DNA of 64,000 nucleotides from Chroococcidiopsis thermalis PCC 7203. GTDB lineage: Bacteria; Cyanobacteriota; Cyanobacteriia; Cyanobacteriales; Chroococcidiopsidaceae. Location of the stretch: the NCBI RefSeq assembly GCF_000317125.1, contig NC_019695.1, positions 294,336-358,335 on the forward strand, written 5' to 3'. A program made the translations under genes and the position numbers. Below the pieces are notes generated by a model. That model saw only the letters and a list, made by a program, of their open reading frames with translations, did no database searches and was not told where the DNA came from. Positions 35,152 through 44,046 of the stretch are shown here, piece after piece (positions within the stretch are counted from its first letter, which is position 1; every line of letters begins with the position of its first letter).

Positions 35152-35382
35152 TTATTTGTTTTGGAGTCGCGATAGGTATGATTTTAAAATTTCAATGTTT
35201 CCTGGTGGAGCAGTGACTGTATTAGGATCGTTTTTTATTCTCAAGTAGTGTTCTTGTAAAGCAGCTTTGCGAATGCTGTCGTGTTCTTCTCCTACGTGTT
35301 CTAGGGCAAAGTCTATCAGTTCCTCGTTTGTCATTTGCTGAAGTTGCGATTTAAATTTCTCAGACATATTTTCTACTTGCAT
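35152..35382 (-). CDS. Small hypothetical protein
   Basis: 76 residues (71 if the second Met, MSEKF, is used). Helical, charged, no membrane segment: QLQQMTNEELIDFALEH and IRKAALQEHYLRIKN. No family recognised. It is convergent with apcD and shares its terminator region. Confidence 0.5.
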   Translation of the reverse strand: MQVENMSEKFKSQLQQMTNEELIDFALEHVGEEHDSIRKAALQEHYLRIKNDPNTVTAPPGNIEILKSYLSRLQNK

Positions 35383-35510
35383 AGATTTAAGCTATTAATG
35401 TCACGCAAAGACGCAAAGGCGCAAAGAAATGTATAGATTTTTCTAGTGATGAGAAGTAAAGATCGTATGGGCAATGCTCATCCTAACTATTAGTTGTAGA
35501 TACTTACTAG

Positions 35511-35642
35511 CCTTCAGAAGATAAGCTTGAGTGGGATAATTTAGTTGCGAAAACTCAACCTAAACTGATTGCTGCTGCTAAACGGGCTAGACAAGAGATT
35601 GCTGAAGGATTAGCACAGCCTTTAGATTACGACAAGCTATGA
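35511..35642 (+). pseudogene. Possible 3' remnant of a small helical protein gene
   Basis: An open stretch of 43 codons after a stop at 35508-35510, with no start codon, ending TGA. It reads EDKLEWDNLVAKTQPKL then AAAKRARQEIAEGLAQPLDYD, a plausible protein sequence with good amphipathic helix pattern. It may be a decayed antitoxin-like gene; identity unproven. Confidence 0.3.
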
Positions 35643-35712
35643 TTACGATCGCTTTTTCCAATAAAAATTTTGATTGAATTCAATTTAGCTATCGCAATCT
35701 ACACCATAACTT

Positions 35713-35740
35713 GTAGGGGCGCACAGCTGTGTGCCCCTAC
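35713..35740. repeat. GTAGGGGCGCACAG palindrome
   Basis: 14-base arms with a single mismatch (G to T), the same element as at 10035-10066. Located 10 bases from the 3' end of ubiD. Confidence 0.9.
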
Positions 35741-35749
35741 GAAACCGAT

Positions 35750-37255
35750 TTAACGCATATCGTAACCGAACAAATTTGGATCGACTTCTCCTAGTTGCAA
35801 ATCTGCCAAACCATATTCACTCCAACGCCTTTCTACCATTGCTGCTACATTAGGATCGGATTCTAAAGGTGCGCCCCATTCATGTTCTGTTTCAGGGGGA
35901 ATTTTGGTAGTTGCATCAATTCCCATGCGTCCGCCTAAACCAATTTTCTCGCTGGCGAAATCGAGGCTATCGAAGGGTGTATTGGGCAAAATAAACACAT
36001 CTCTGGTAGGGTCAACTTTAGAACTAATTGCCCATACTACCTGACGCGGATCGCGAATATTGATGTCCTTATCCACCACAATCACGAATTTAGTATAAGT
36101 GAATTGAGGTAAGGCACTCCAAAAAGCTAGAGCTGCCCGCCGCGCTTGCCCAGGGTAAGCTTTATCAATGGAGATAATCGCGGCTTTGTAGCTTAAAGCT
36201 TCCATTGGGAGGAAGAAATCGACAATTTCAGAAACTTGTTGCCGCAGAATAGGAGTATAGATCCGATTGAGCGCGATCGCCATCATTGCTTCTTCTTTTG
36301 GCGGACGACCGCTAAATGTGGTCAAATAAATTGGATCTTGGCGGTGAGTCATGCAGTGGAAACGCACCAAGGGCGAATCTTCCAATCCACCGTAATAACC
36401 CATATGATCGCCGAAAGGACCATCGGGTAAAACTTCCCCTGAGGTAATGGTTCCTTCTAAGACAAATTCGGAGTCGGCGGGAACTTCTAAATCTACGGTT
36501 TTGCACTTTGCTAAGTTCACTCCAGAACCGCTATAAAGTCCGGCGAACAGCCATTCTGATAAATCGACAGGGATAGGAGTAGCCGCCGCCATGATAATTA
36601 AAGGATCTACACCAAGGGCGATCGCAATTTCTAATTTCTTACCTTTTTCTGCGGCTTTACGCAAATGTCTTGCCCCACCCCGTACCGATAACCAATGTAC
36701 GGTCATCGTGTTACGCGATTGTAGTTGTAAGCGATACACGCCGACGTTAGGCGTACCTGTCTCGCAATCTTTGGTAATGACTAAACCCAGCGTGATAATT
36801 TTGCCTGCATCCCCTGGATAGGGACGGATTAGGGGAAGTTTATTTAAATCGAGTTCGTCGCCTTGAATCACGACTTGCTGACAAGCGGGAAAAAAGTCTC
36901 TTCCTGGTTTGGCTTTGACAACATCAAATAACACCTTGCCAAATTCTACCGCTTGAGAAATCTTCTTCGGTGGTTTTGGCTGTTGCAGCATACTCAGCTT
37001 TTTCCCCAGTTCTTCTAATTCTTGGGGTGTCTGCATGTTCATCGCCCAGCAGATCCTTTCTACCGTCCCCATCAAGTTAACTGCTACGGGATGGGGCGAA
37101 CCTTTGACGTTCTCGAACAATAAACCAGGACCACCTTGTTGTAACATCCGGTTAGAAATCTCGGCAATTTCTAAATCGGGATCGACTAATGCGGTAATTC
37201 GCCGCAATTGTCCTCTTTCTTCTAGAAGTTTGATGAATCCCCGCAAATTTCTCAT
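35750..37255 (-). CDS. ubiD: UbiD family decarboxylase
   Basis: A 501-residue prenylated-FMN-dependent decarboxylase of the UbiD family. In cyanobacteria it is expected to act on prenylated 4-hydroxybenzoate in plastoquinone synthesis. Start placed at Met 37255 (MRNLRGFIKLLEERGQLRRI); the 20 codons upstream in the open frame come from a GAGTGGT repeat. Family stretches: NVGVYRLQLQSRNTMTVHW, PFGDHMGYYGGLED and the C-terminal GIDATTKIPPETEHEW. No UbiX gene nearby. Confidence 0.9.
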   Translation of the reverse strand: MRNLRGFIKLLEERGQLRRITALVDPDLEIAEISNRMLQQGGPGLLFENVKGSPHPVAVNLMGTVERICWAMNMQTPQELEELGKKLSMLQQPKPPKKISQAVEFGKVLFDVVKAKPGRDFFPACQQVVIQGDELDLNKLPLIRPYPGDAGKIITLGLVITKDCETGTPNVGVYRLQLQSRNTMTVHWLSVRGGARHLRKAAEKGKKLEIAIALGVDPLIIMAAATPIPVDLSEWLFAGLYSGSGVNLAKCKTVDLEVPADSEFVLEGTITSGEVLPDGPFGDHMGYYGGLEDSPLVRFHCMTHRQDPIYLTTFSGRPPKEEAMMAIALNRIYTPILRQQVSEIVDFFLPMEALSYKAAIISIDKAYPGQARRAALAFWSALPQFTYTKFVIVVDKDINIRDPRQVVWAISSKVDPTRDVFILPNTPFDSLDFASEKIGLGGRMGIDATTKIPPETEHEWGAPLESDPNVAAMVERRWSEYGLADLQLGEVDPNLFGYDMR

Positions 37256-37373
37256 ATGGAAAGTGAGTAGTGAGTGGTGAGTGGTTGTCTGTTGGTCTGC
37301 GATCGCACCTCCCACTATTATTTATAATTATGAGAAAATATGACAAATCGAGCGAGAAATATCTGGCGATCGC

Positions 37374-37796
37374 TTACTGTGGCTTTATGTGTTGTTTTAA
37401 TAGTAAGGTAAGTTCTTCCTTACTAATTTCACCTTGAGCTACTTGTAGTACTATTTGGTAGGCTTGCTCATCAGAAAAGCTTAAATTGCAGCCATTTAAA
37501 CGCAAAAACGCTTCCATTGCACCAAAAGCAGTACGCTTATTGCCATCTAGAAATGGATGATTTTTGGCAATATGATAGAGATAAGCAGCTGCTTGTACGT
37601 GAATCGTAGGATGCAGTAACTCACCAAAGAAAGTTGCTTTTGGTTGGAAGATGGCAAATTCAAGTAAGCCTTCATCTCTGATACCAGGCAGACCACCAAA
37701 CTGTTCGAGTAAAATTTGGTGAATAATCAAAATATCATTTAGTTCTAAAAATTCAGGATTCTGCAAGGCGACGGTAAACCTCCTGACGTTCTTCAA
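37374..37796 (-). CDS. Doc/Fic-type toxin
   Basis: A 140-residue death-on-curing family protein. The Fic-fold motif HPFLDGNKRTAFGAM near residues 77-91 contains the catalytic His and the phosphate-binding GNKR; ILIIHQILLEQFGG and GLLEFAIFQP are family stretches. Doc phosphorylates EF-Tu in the P1 system. The ATG at 37796 overlaps the antitoxin gene by 44 bases; a TTG near 37766 at the antitoxin stop is an alternative. Confidence 0.85.
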   Translation of the reverse strand: MKNVRRFTVALQNPEFLELNDILIIHQILLEQFGGLPGIRDEGLLEFAIFQPKATFFGELLHPTIHVQAAAYLYHIAKNHPFLDGNKRTAFGAMEAFLRLNGCNLSFSDEQAYQIVLQVAQGEISKEELTLLLKQHIKPQ

Positions 37797-37938
37797 GAGA
37801 AACTAAGAAAGCTTGTACTGCCTTGCTATGATTTGTTTCCGACTTTCGCTTCAGTGAGTAGATCGATTCTAAAATTGCCTGCAACTGAGGTTCGCTGAGG
37901 GAATCAATTTCTTGGATAATTTTTTCTCTGGTATTCAT
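37753..37938 (-). CDS. Probable antitoxin partner of Doc
   Basis: A 61-residue charged helical protein (MNTREKIIQEIDSLSEPQLQ, then KAVQAFLVSLEERQEVYRRL) directly upstream of and overlapping the Doc gene. It has no Phd DNA-binding start that I can recognise, so it resembles the second antitoxin type often paired with Doc in cyanobacteria. Assignment rests mainly on context. Confidence 0.65.
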   Translation of the reverse strand: MNTREKIIQEIDSLSEPQLQAILESIYSLKRKSETNHSKAVQAFLVSLEERQEVYRRLAES

Positions 37939-37998
37939 TTTGCGATTGGTAAGTGGTAATTGATAATTGGTAATTGGTGATTTTCACTTTTGTCATTT

Positions 37999-39048
37999 TC
38001 AATGACGAATATTTAATGTATCTTGTTTAATTTTTCGTTCTTGGATAGTGCCGATCGCCTTTATAGCTAAAGTCTCAATTCGATTATATAATTCTTGCGG
38101 TAGTAGCAGGAGCAAGTAAGCGGCTATTAGGGTTGAGAGAGTTCTATAGGGTTCCTCAAATATTAATTTCCCATAATTAGCTAAAGCTAGATGAATTAAT
38201 TTAACAGCTGTTTTTCCTTTCCGAAACCGGACGGCACTGCGGGCTAAATACCTGATGTAATAAGATTTTATTACTCCCCGCCAACGCAAGTTTAATTCTG
38301 GGGCGTACAAACGAGTTTTTTCAATTTCTTGGCTGGCAGATTCTAACCGCTTCAATAAGTTTGCTGTCATCCCTCCAGAATTGACTCTATATAGCGTCAA
38401 AGCTGCGGGAATACCTTCAATTTTCCATTGAGTTTGAATCAGAATCCGTAGTAAAAAATCGGTTTCTCCTCCCGATATCCTAAATTGTTCGTCAAAATAG
38501 CGATCTTCAAAATTGCCATGTTGTTGATGCGTAAATTTGATATCTTCTAAAACTTTACGACGTATGACTCCTGCCGAACCATTTCCAATTGGATTACAAC
38601 GAATTAGATATGATAAGTTAATTCCTTTTAGTTTTGGCATTTGATAAGTTCCTAAACACTTACCACATTCATCGATAAAACTAGAACGACAAAAACTCAT
38701 GCCAACAAAAGGAGATGATTCTAAATGCGCGATTTGTTTTTCTAATTTTTGCGGCAGCCACAAATCGTCTCCATCTAAAAAGGCGATATATTCTCCTTTT
38801 GCATGACGAATTCCCGTGTTTCGTGCCGCTGGTACGCCGCGATTTTCTTGACGAATAATTCTAATTCTCGGATCGTCAAATTGCTGACAGATTTGTACAC
38901 TGCGATCGGGCGAACCGTCATCAATGACTAGAATTTCAAAGTTTTTGTAAGTCTGTGCCAACACTGAATGAATTGTCGCTGCAATATATGGCTCACTCTT
39001 GTAAACCAAAACAATAACAGAAACTTTTGTCATCTTTGAGCTTTGCAC
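37999..39048 (-). CDS. Glycosyltransferase family 2
   Basis: A 349-residue GT2 enzyme: KVSVIVLVYKSEPYIA at the N-terminus, ILVIDDGSPDRS near 35-46 and the metal-site AFLDGDDLWLP near 88-98. A C-terminal segment with hydrophobic stretches (ALANYGKLIF, TLIAAYLLLLLP) could contact the membrane. Likely in exopolysaccharide or glycolipid synthesis; no partner genes nearby. Confidence 0.9.
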   Translation of the reverse strand: MQSSKMTKVSVIVLVYKSEPYIAATIHSVLAQTYKNFEILVIDDGSPDRSVQICQQFDDPRIRIIRQENRGVPAARNTGIRHAKGEYIAFLDGDDLWLPQKLEKQIAHLESSPFVGMSFCRSSFIDECGKCLGTYQMPKLKGINLSYLIRCNPIGNGSAGVIRRKVLEDIKFTHQQHGNFEDRYFDEQFRISGGETDFLLRILIQTQWKIEGIPAALTLYRVNSGGMTANLLKRLESASQEIEKTRLYAPELNLRWRGVIKSYYIRYLARSAVRFRKGKTAVKLIHLALANYGKLIFEEPYRTLSTLIAAYLLLLLPQELYNRIETLAIKAIGTIQERKIKQDTLNIRH

Positions 39049-39245
39049 CCAATTTAGGGGTAGTAAGATTTATCATACGGTAATGTTGCGTAAGAAAAAC
39101 TTCCTTGCAGTAATATTTTTTACTAAAATAGCTTGCGGCTTAGCTGCGAGTCGAGCTAGAACCGTAAAAATCCGTGCAAAAATCTATAGTTCAAAAATCT
39201 ATAATGGGTATAATGTAAAGCTAAATCCGAACTTGTCTGCACGTA

Positions 39246-40610
39246 ATGATCGCTCCTAACCGCCGCTATCACATCACCACTTTTGGCTGCCAGATGAACA
39301 AGGCTGACTCCGAACGCATGGCTGGCATCCTTGAGGATATGGGCTTCGAGTGGTCAGAAGACCCGAATGAAGCAAGTTTACTCCTCTACAATACTTGCAC
39401 GATTCGGGACAACGCCGAGCAAAAAGTTTATTCCTACTTAGGCAGACAGGCGAAGCGCAAGCAGGAACAAGCAGACTTGACAATAGTTGTTGCTGGTTGC
39501 GTGGCACAGCAGGAAGGCGAAACACTGCTGCGACGAGTACCGGAAATCGATCTCGTCATGGGACCCCAACACGCCAATCGTTTAGAAGAATTGTTAGAAC
39601 AAGTATTCGACGGCAATCAAGTTGTAGCAACAGAACCGATTCAAATTGTCGAAGATATTACGAAACCGCGCCGCGATAGCACCGTCACAGCTTGGGTAAA
39701 TGTGATTTATGGTTGCAACGAACGCTGTACTTACTGCGTGGTTCCCAACGTGCGTGGTGTAGAACAGTCTCGCACGCCGGAGGCGATTAAAGCCGAGATG
39801 GTAGAGTTGGGCAAACAGGGATATAAAGAAATTACCTTACTCGGTCAAAATATCGATGCTTATGGGCGCGACTTACCAGGAACAACCCCAGAAGGCAGAC
39901 ACTTACACACGCTGACAGATTTACTCTACTACGTCCACGACGTACCAGGAGTCGATCGCCTCCGTTTTGCTACCAGTCACCCGCGTTATTTCACCGAACG
40001 ATTAATTCGTGCTTGTGCGGAGTTACCCAAGGTATGCGAGCATTTTCACATTCCCTTCCAATCGGGCGATAACGAAGTCCTCAAACGGATGTCACGGGGT
40101 TACACCCACGAAAAATATCGGCGGATTATCGATAAAATTCGGCAACTGATGCCCGATGCTTCAATTAGCGCTGATGCGATTGTCGGCTTTCCTGGGGAAA
40201 CTGAAGCGCAATTTGAAAATACACTCAAATTAGTGGCAGATATTGGTTTCGACCATTTGAATACAGCCGCTTATTCCCCACGTCCCGGGACTCCCGCTGC
40301 TTTATGGGATGCACAATTAAGTGAAGAAGTCAAGAGCGATCGCCTGCAAAGATTAAATCATTTAGTTGCCACCACAGCCCAAGCGCGATCGCAACGTTAT
40401 TTAGGTAGAGTTGAGGAAGTTTTAGTAGAAGACCAAAACCCCAAAAATCCCCAGCAAGTGATGGGAAGAACCAGAGGAAATCGTTTGACGTTCTTTGATG
40501 GCGATATTATCCAGCTTAAGGGGCAATTAGTTACAGTCAAAATTACCGAAGTACGGGCTTTCAGTTTGACAGGAGAACCGATAGAGGCGCGTCAATTGGT
40601 AGTTGGTTGA
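39246..40610 (+). CDS. miaB: tRNA-2-methylthio-N6-dimethylallyladenosine synthase MiaB
   Basis: A 454-residue methylthiotransferase. The N-terminal UPF0004 domain has cysteines in [25 protein letters not shown] and [10 protein letters not shown]; the radical-SAM cluster is CNERCTYC near 160-167 with VVPNVRG; a TRAM domain ends the protein. It adds the 2-methylthio group to i6A37 of tRNAs after MiaA, whose gene is at 54965. The final residues (QLVVG) and stop arise from a CAATTGGTAGTTGG repeat. Confidence 0.95.
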   Translation: MIAPNRRYHITTFGCQMNKADSERMAGILEDMGFEWSEDPNEASLLLYNTCTIRDNAEQKVYSYLGRQAKRKQEQADLTIVVAGCVAQQEGETLLRRVPEIDLVMGPQHANRLEELLEQVFDGNQVVATEPIQIVEDITKPRRDSTVTAWVNVIYGCNERCTYCVVPNVRGVEQSRTPEAIKAEMVELGKQGYKEITLLGQNIDAYGRDLPGTTPEGRHLHTLTDLLYYVHDVPGVDRLRFATSHPRYFTERLIRACAELPKVCEHFHIPFQSGDNEVLKRMSRGYTHEKYRRIIDKIRQLMPDASISADAIVGFPGETEAQFENTLKLVADIGFDHLNTAAYSPRPGTPAALWDAQLSEEVKSDRLQRLNHLVATTAQARSQRYLGRVEEVLVEDQNPKNPQQVMGRTRGNRLTFFDGDIIQLKGQLVTVKITEVRAFSLTGEPIEARQLVVG

Positions 40611-40696
40611 CAGTTGACACTTATCGGTGTAGAAAGCTGACTGTAACCGAAGGTGCGATCGATTGAGGATTGCTGTAGCTGAGTAGAGGTTTAAAA

Positions 40697-41338
40697 ATGC
40701 CTTCTATTGCCAAACACAACGAGGTTATTACAGTCATCATTATTTTTGCTGTAGAACCAGAACAACAGCAGGAACTAATAAATACAATTGTGGAATTCGT
40801 GGAGGCAGATGTAAAGCACCAACCTGGTTTTGTTTCATCGAGTCTCCACAAAAGTTTAGACGGTATCAGAGTCCTAAACTACGCTCAGTGGAAAACTCTA
40901 GAAGATTACAAAGCTTTCCTCAATAACTCTGAAATACAAGCGCGGGGAGCAGCTAAATTAGCCAATTTTCATTTACTAGACTCCCGTGTATACGAGGTAA
41001 CGATTTCTTTACCGGAATCAGCAGACCTCACAATTTCTCCAGGGCGCTTAATTCACCTGGGAGAATTTAGAATGAAGCCAGAAAATCAGTCTCGCTTGAT
41101 AGAGCTAGAGCGAGAAAACGTCACAATTGCGTTAGAACACCCCGATCTATTATCTGCAAATTTTCACCGTTCGCTTGACGGAACGCGCACGATGAATTAT
41201 GGATTTTGGCAAACTCTCGATAATTTTGAACTACTAGTCAAAGAACCAAAATTTGCTCCCGTGCGGGAATATTGGCAAGGTTTATCAGAAAACGAATTTC
41301 ACCTGTACGAAGTCGTTTTCACCGAACCTCATGAGTAA
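40697..41338 (+). CDS. Two-domain antibiotic biosynthesis monooxygenase (ABM) family protein
   Basis: A 213-residue protein made of two similar dimeric alpha-beta barrel units (about 10-100 and 110-210). Each has the pattern QPGFVSSSLHKSLDG.RVLNYAQW or HPDLLSANFHRSLDG.RTMNYGFW. This is the ABM fold as an internal duplication. Substrates are unknown; such proteins are often linked with oxidative or quinone chemistry. First of four plus-strand genes of small-molecule enzymes. Confidence 0.8.
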   Translation: MPSIAKHNEVITVIIIFAVEPEQQQELINTIVEFVEADVKHQPGFVSSSLHKSLDGIRVLNYAQWKTLEDYKAFLNNSEIQARGAAKLANFHLLDSRVYEVTISLPESADLTISPGRLIHLGEFRMKPENQSRLIELERENVTIALEHPDLLSANFHRSLDGTRTMNYGFWQTLDNFELLVKEPKFAPVREYWQGLSENEFHLYEVVFTEPHE

Positions 41339-41401
41339 AAGTCAAAAATTAAAAGTTAAAAGTCAAAAGCTCATAGAGCGATTGCTGATAACTGATAACT
41401 T

Positions 41402-41431
41402 TCTACAGACGTTAAATGTAACGTCTCTACA
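41402..41431. repeat. GTAGAGACGTTAC-family palindrome (imperfect)
   Basis: CTACAGACGTTA and its partner AACGTCTCTAC, with one changed position in the arm, embedded in 7-base repeats between the ABM and VOC genes. Confidence 0.8.
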
Positions 41432-41459
41432 CTAACAACTGACAACTGATAACTGAATT

Positions 41460-41855
41460 ATGCAAGTTCGTACCTCTTACACTAGACTTTTAGTTACCGA
41501 TCTGAAAGCTTGCTTTGCTTTCTATCGAGATATTTTGGAATTTAAGGTAATAGTAGATGCTACTCAGGAAGGGTACGCTGAATTTGCCGCTGGAGATATG
41601 AAACTAGCAATCTCGCAACGGCAAGAAATGGCAGAAATAATTGGCAGCGATCGCCTCCCACTTCACGCAGAATGTCAAGATCGTGCCGTGTTAGTTTTTG
41701 TGGTTGCCGATGTAGAAACAGTTTGTCACGAATTAAAACAAAAGGGAATTAAATTTACTAGAGAGCCAATGGCTAATCCTAGTTACGATCTCAAAACTGC
41801 TTATATACGCGATCCTGATGGAAACTTAATTGGGATTTATCAATATATGATTTAA
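41460..41855 (+). CDS. VOC (glyoxalase-fold) family protein
   Basis: A 131-residue vicinal-oxygen-chelate protein: TRLLVTDLKACFAFYRDIL at the N-terminus and DPDGNLIGIYQ at the C-terminus, with metal-ligand-like residues at Glu/His/Glu positions not all conserved. Function could be glyoxalase- or dioxygenase-like, or binding only. Preceded by a repeat block. Confidence 0.85.
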   Translation: MQVRTSYTRLLVTDLKACFAFYRDILEFKVIVDATQEGYAEFAAGDMKLAISQRQEMAEIIGSDRLPLHAECQDRAVLVFVVADVETVCHELKQKGIKFTREPMANPSYDLKTAYIRDPDGNLIGIYQYMI

Positions 41856-42125
41856 TCGAGTTGACGATCGATAGGTCTGCAATTGAGTTGACAATATAGC
41901 TCTCATTGTTCTACCTTGAAATATGCATGAGGAACTATCGCTCGTTGAAAATACAAAGCAGAAATTAAGAAAGTAGCGAGTGATAAGAATTAAGGGAATA
42001 CTTTTCTTGTTCTCAGCTAGCTGTATCGCACCAAATTGAGTTTGGTTAAAAATTTCAAACCAAAACGTACAACTGACAATTCAATCGCGCAATAGAGTAA
42101 ACCAATTCAGCAATTGGAGAGTTTT

Positions 42126-42998
42126 ATGACATCTGTGCAAAATTCTCGCGTCTGGTTGATTACAGGTAGTTCTAGTGGGTTCGGGAGAGCGATCGCCCAA
42201 GCAGTATTAGATCGGGGCGAGAAAGTCGTAGTAACGGCACGAAATCCCCAACATGTTGAAGATATTCAGACAAAATATCCCGATCGCGCTCTAGCAGTGC
42301 AGCTAGACGTGACTCAGCCAGCACAAGTCAAGGCAGCAGTAGAAACGGCGATCGCTAAATTCGGAGGCATTGACGTACTGGTAAATAATGCTGGCTACGG
42401 TACGATGGGGGCGTTGGAAGAACTCAGCGATGAAGCAACTCGCCGCCAGTTTGAAACGAATGTTTTTGGGGCGCTGAACATGATGCGAGCAGTGCTACCC
42501 TCGATGCGACAGCACCGCAGTGGATACATTCTCAACCTTTCTTCGGTAGGTGGTTTCGTGTCTTTTCCTGGCGCTGGGATCCATTGCGCGACTAAGTTTG
42601 CTCTAGAAGCCTTGTCTGAAGCACTTGTCAAGGAAGTAGAGGCGTTAGGGATTAAAATTATCATTGTCGAACCAGGGGCGTTTAGGACGGATTTTAATGG
42701 GCGATCGCTCGTTTTAGCCGATACTCAAATTGCCGACTACGAACCTATAGTTGGTGGTCTCCGTCAGTGGCTGCAAGATATGGATGGCAAGCAACCAGGC
42801 GATCCCGTTAAAGCAGCCGAGGCAATGATTCAAGCCGTAAATAGCGATAACCCACCTTTAAGACTCGCTTTAGGTGCAGATGCCGTGGATGCAATTGAAA
42901 CAAAACTAGAATCAGTCAAGGCAGAGATGGAGGCTTGGAAAGACGTAGCCGTGAATACAGCTTATGAAGGGGCAGCTGTCGGCGCGATTGGAGGGTAA
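42126..42998 (+). CDS. Short-chain dehydrogenase/reductase
   Basis: A 290-residue classical SDR: cofactor motif TGSSSGFGRA near residue 14, NNAG at about 88, catalytic Ser in LNLSSVGG and the Y-x3-K site apparently altered to IHCATKFALEAL, where Cys replaces the Tyr. The start at 42126 is chosen because GGAGA lies 6 bases before it; a TTG 12 bases further upstream overlaps that site. The missing catalytic Tyr is common in some oxidoreductase subgroups of this type. Confidence 0.85.
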   Translation: MTSVQNSRVWLITGSSSGFGRAIAQAVLDRGEKVVVTARNPQHVEDIQTKYPDRALAVQLDVTQPAQVKAAVETAIAKFGGIDVLVNNAGYGTMGALEELSDEATRRQFETNVFGALNMMRAVLPSMRQHRSGYILNLSSVGGFVSFPGAGIHCATKFALEALSEALVKEVEALGIKIIIVEPGAFRTDFNGRSLVLADTQIADYEPIVGGLRQWLQDMDGKQPGDPVKAAEAMIQAVNSDNPPLRLALGADAVDAIETKLESVKAEMEAWKDVAVNTAYEGAAVGAIGG

Positions 42999-43031
42999 CT
43001 GTTCTATATCCACTCCATACCCATACAACTT

Positions 43032-43943
43032 ATGAAAGCAATTCGGATGCACGCTTATGGTGGCGTAGATGTCTTGAAGTACGAAGACGTGCCGCTACCT
43101 CAACCCGCAGCAGATGAAGTTTTGATTCGGATCTATGCAGCAGGAGTAAATCCTGTAGATTGGAAGATTCGCGAGGGATATGTGGGTAAAACCTTCAATT
43201 TGCCCCATATTCTCGGTGCTGATGTTGCGGGAGTTGTGGAGTCTGTGGGTGATGCAGTACGGCGACTGAAGCCAGGAGATGAAGTGTACGGCTACGCTAG
43301 CTTGCGGCGGGAAGGTACGTATGCTGAATACATTGCTGCTAGAGAATCGGAAGTCACGCTAAAACCCAAAAGTATCGACTTTATTCAAGCAGCAGCTTTA
43401 CCAGTGGCAGCGCTGACATCCTGGCAGGCAATGTTTGATACGGCGCACTTAGAGGCAGGACAAAAAATTCTGATTCATGCCGCATCTGGTGGAGTAGGAT
43501 CGATCGCCGTACAATTAGCAAAAGCCAAGGGTGCGCGTGTTATCGGTACGGCTTCTACTCGGAATACTGAATTTATCCGCAAATTGGGAGTAGACGAAGT
43601 CATAGATTATCAGGCAACACCATTTGAAGATGTCGTGCGCGATCTCGATGTGGTTCTAGATACAATTGGTGGTGAAACAAGAGCGCGATCGCTCAAAGTT
43701 CTCAAACCAGATGGGATACTCGTTTCAATTGTCGGTTCACCACCAGAAAGTGCCAGCGTGCGAGTTGCGATTACCCACGTACAACCAAATGCGGCGCAAT
43801 TAGATGAAATTACCACTTTCATCGACTCAGGGCAAGTTAAACCGTATGTCGAAACCGTACTACCCTTGAGCGAAGCCGCACAAGCACACCAGTTAAGCCA
43901 AAGCGGACGGACGCGCGGTAAAATCGTGCTGCGGGTTGACTAA
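43032..43943 (+). CDS. NADP-dependent quinone oxidoreductase-like enzyme (MDR, zinc-free)
   Basis: A 303-residue medium-chain reductase: MKAIRMHAYGGVDVLKYED, the GADVAGVVESVG segment, the cofactor motif ILIHAASGGVGSIAVQLAKAKG and GGETRARSLKVLKPDG. No structural zinc cysteines are seen, so it fits quinone oxidoreductase (zeta-crystallin) relatives. It lies 33 bases after the SDR gene; the two may form an operon. Confidence 0.9.
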   Translation: MKAIRMHAYGGVDVLKYEDVPLPQPAADEVLIRIYAAGVNPVDWKIREGYVGKTFNLPHILGADVAGVVESVGDAVRRLKPGDEVYGYASLRREGTYAEYIAARESEVTLKPKSIDFIQAAALPVAALTSWQAMFDTAHLEAGQKILIHAASGGVGSIAVQLAKAKGARVIGTASTRNTEFIRKLGVDEVIDYQATPFEDVVRDLDVVLDTIGGETRARSLKVLKPDGILVSIVGSPPESASVRVAITHVQPNAAQLDEITTFIDSGQVKPYVETVLPLSEAAQAHQLSQSGRTRGKIVLRVD

Positions 43944-44046
43944 AGGAAGAAAGCACTAAATTTTTCTCCGATCGCCAAGTCGCTGCATACTAGTACCTAT
44001 ACTTAAATGAGTTGGTGTATTCGATCGAGCTAACTTATAATCGCGC

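Larger units (their letters stand above)
35383..35749. other. Gene-free stretch with repeats and a gene remnant
   Basis: Holds three 8-base (A/G)CGCAAAG units at 35403-35426, an ATG-less open stretch at 35511-35642 and the palindrome at 35713-35740. No intact gene. Confidence 0.55.

Noticed and set aside
42114..42125. TTG start for the short-chain dehydrogenase
   Set aside because: It overlaps the GGAGA ribosome site that serves the ATG at 42126.
40697..43943. The ABM-VOC-SDR-MDR run as a biosynthetic gene cluster
   Set aside because: Gaps of 120-260 bases, repeats between the genes and no core synthase or transporter; more likely separate stress-type enzymes.
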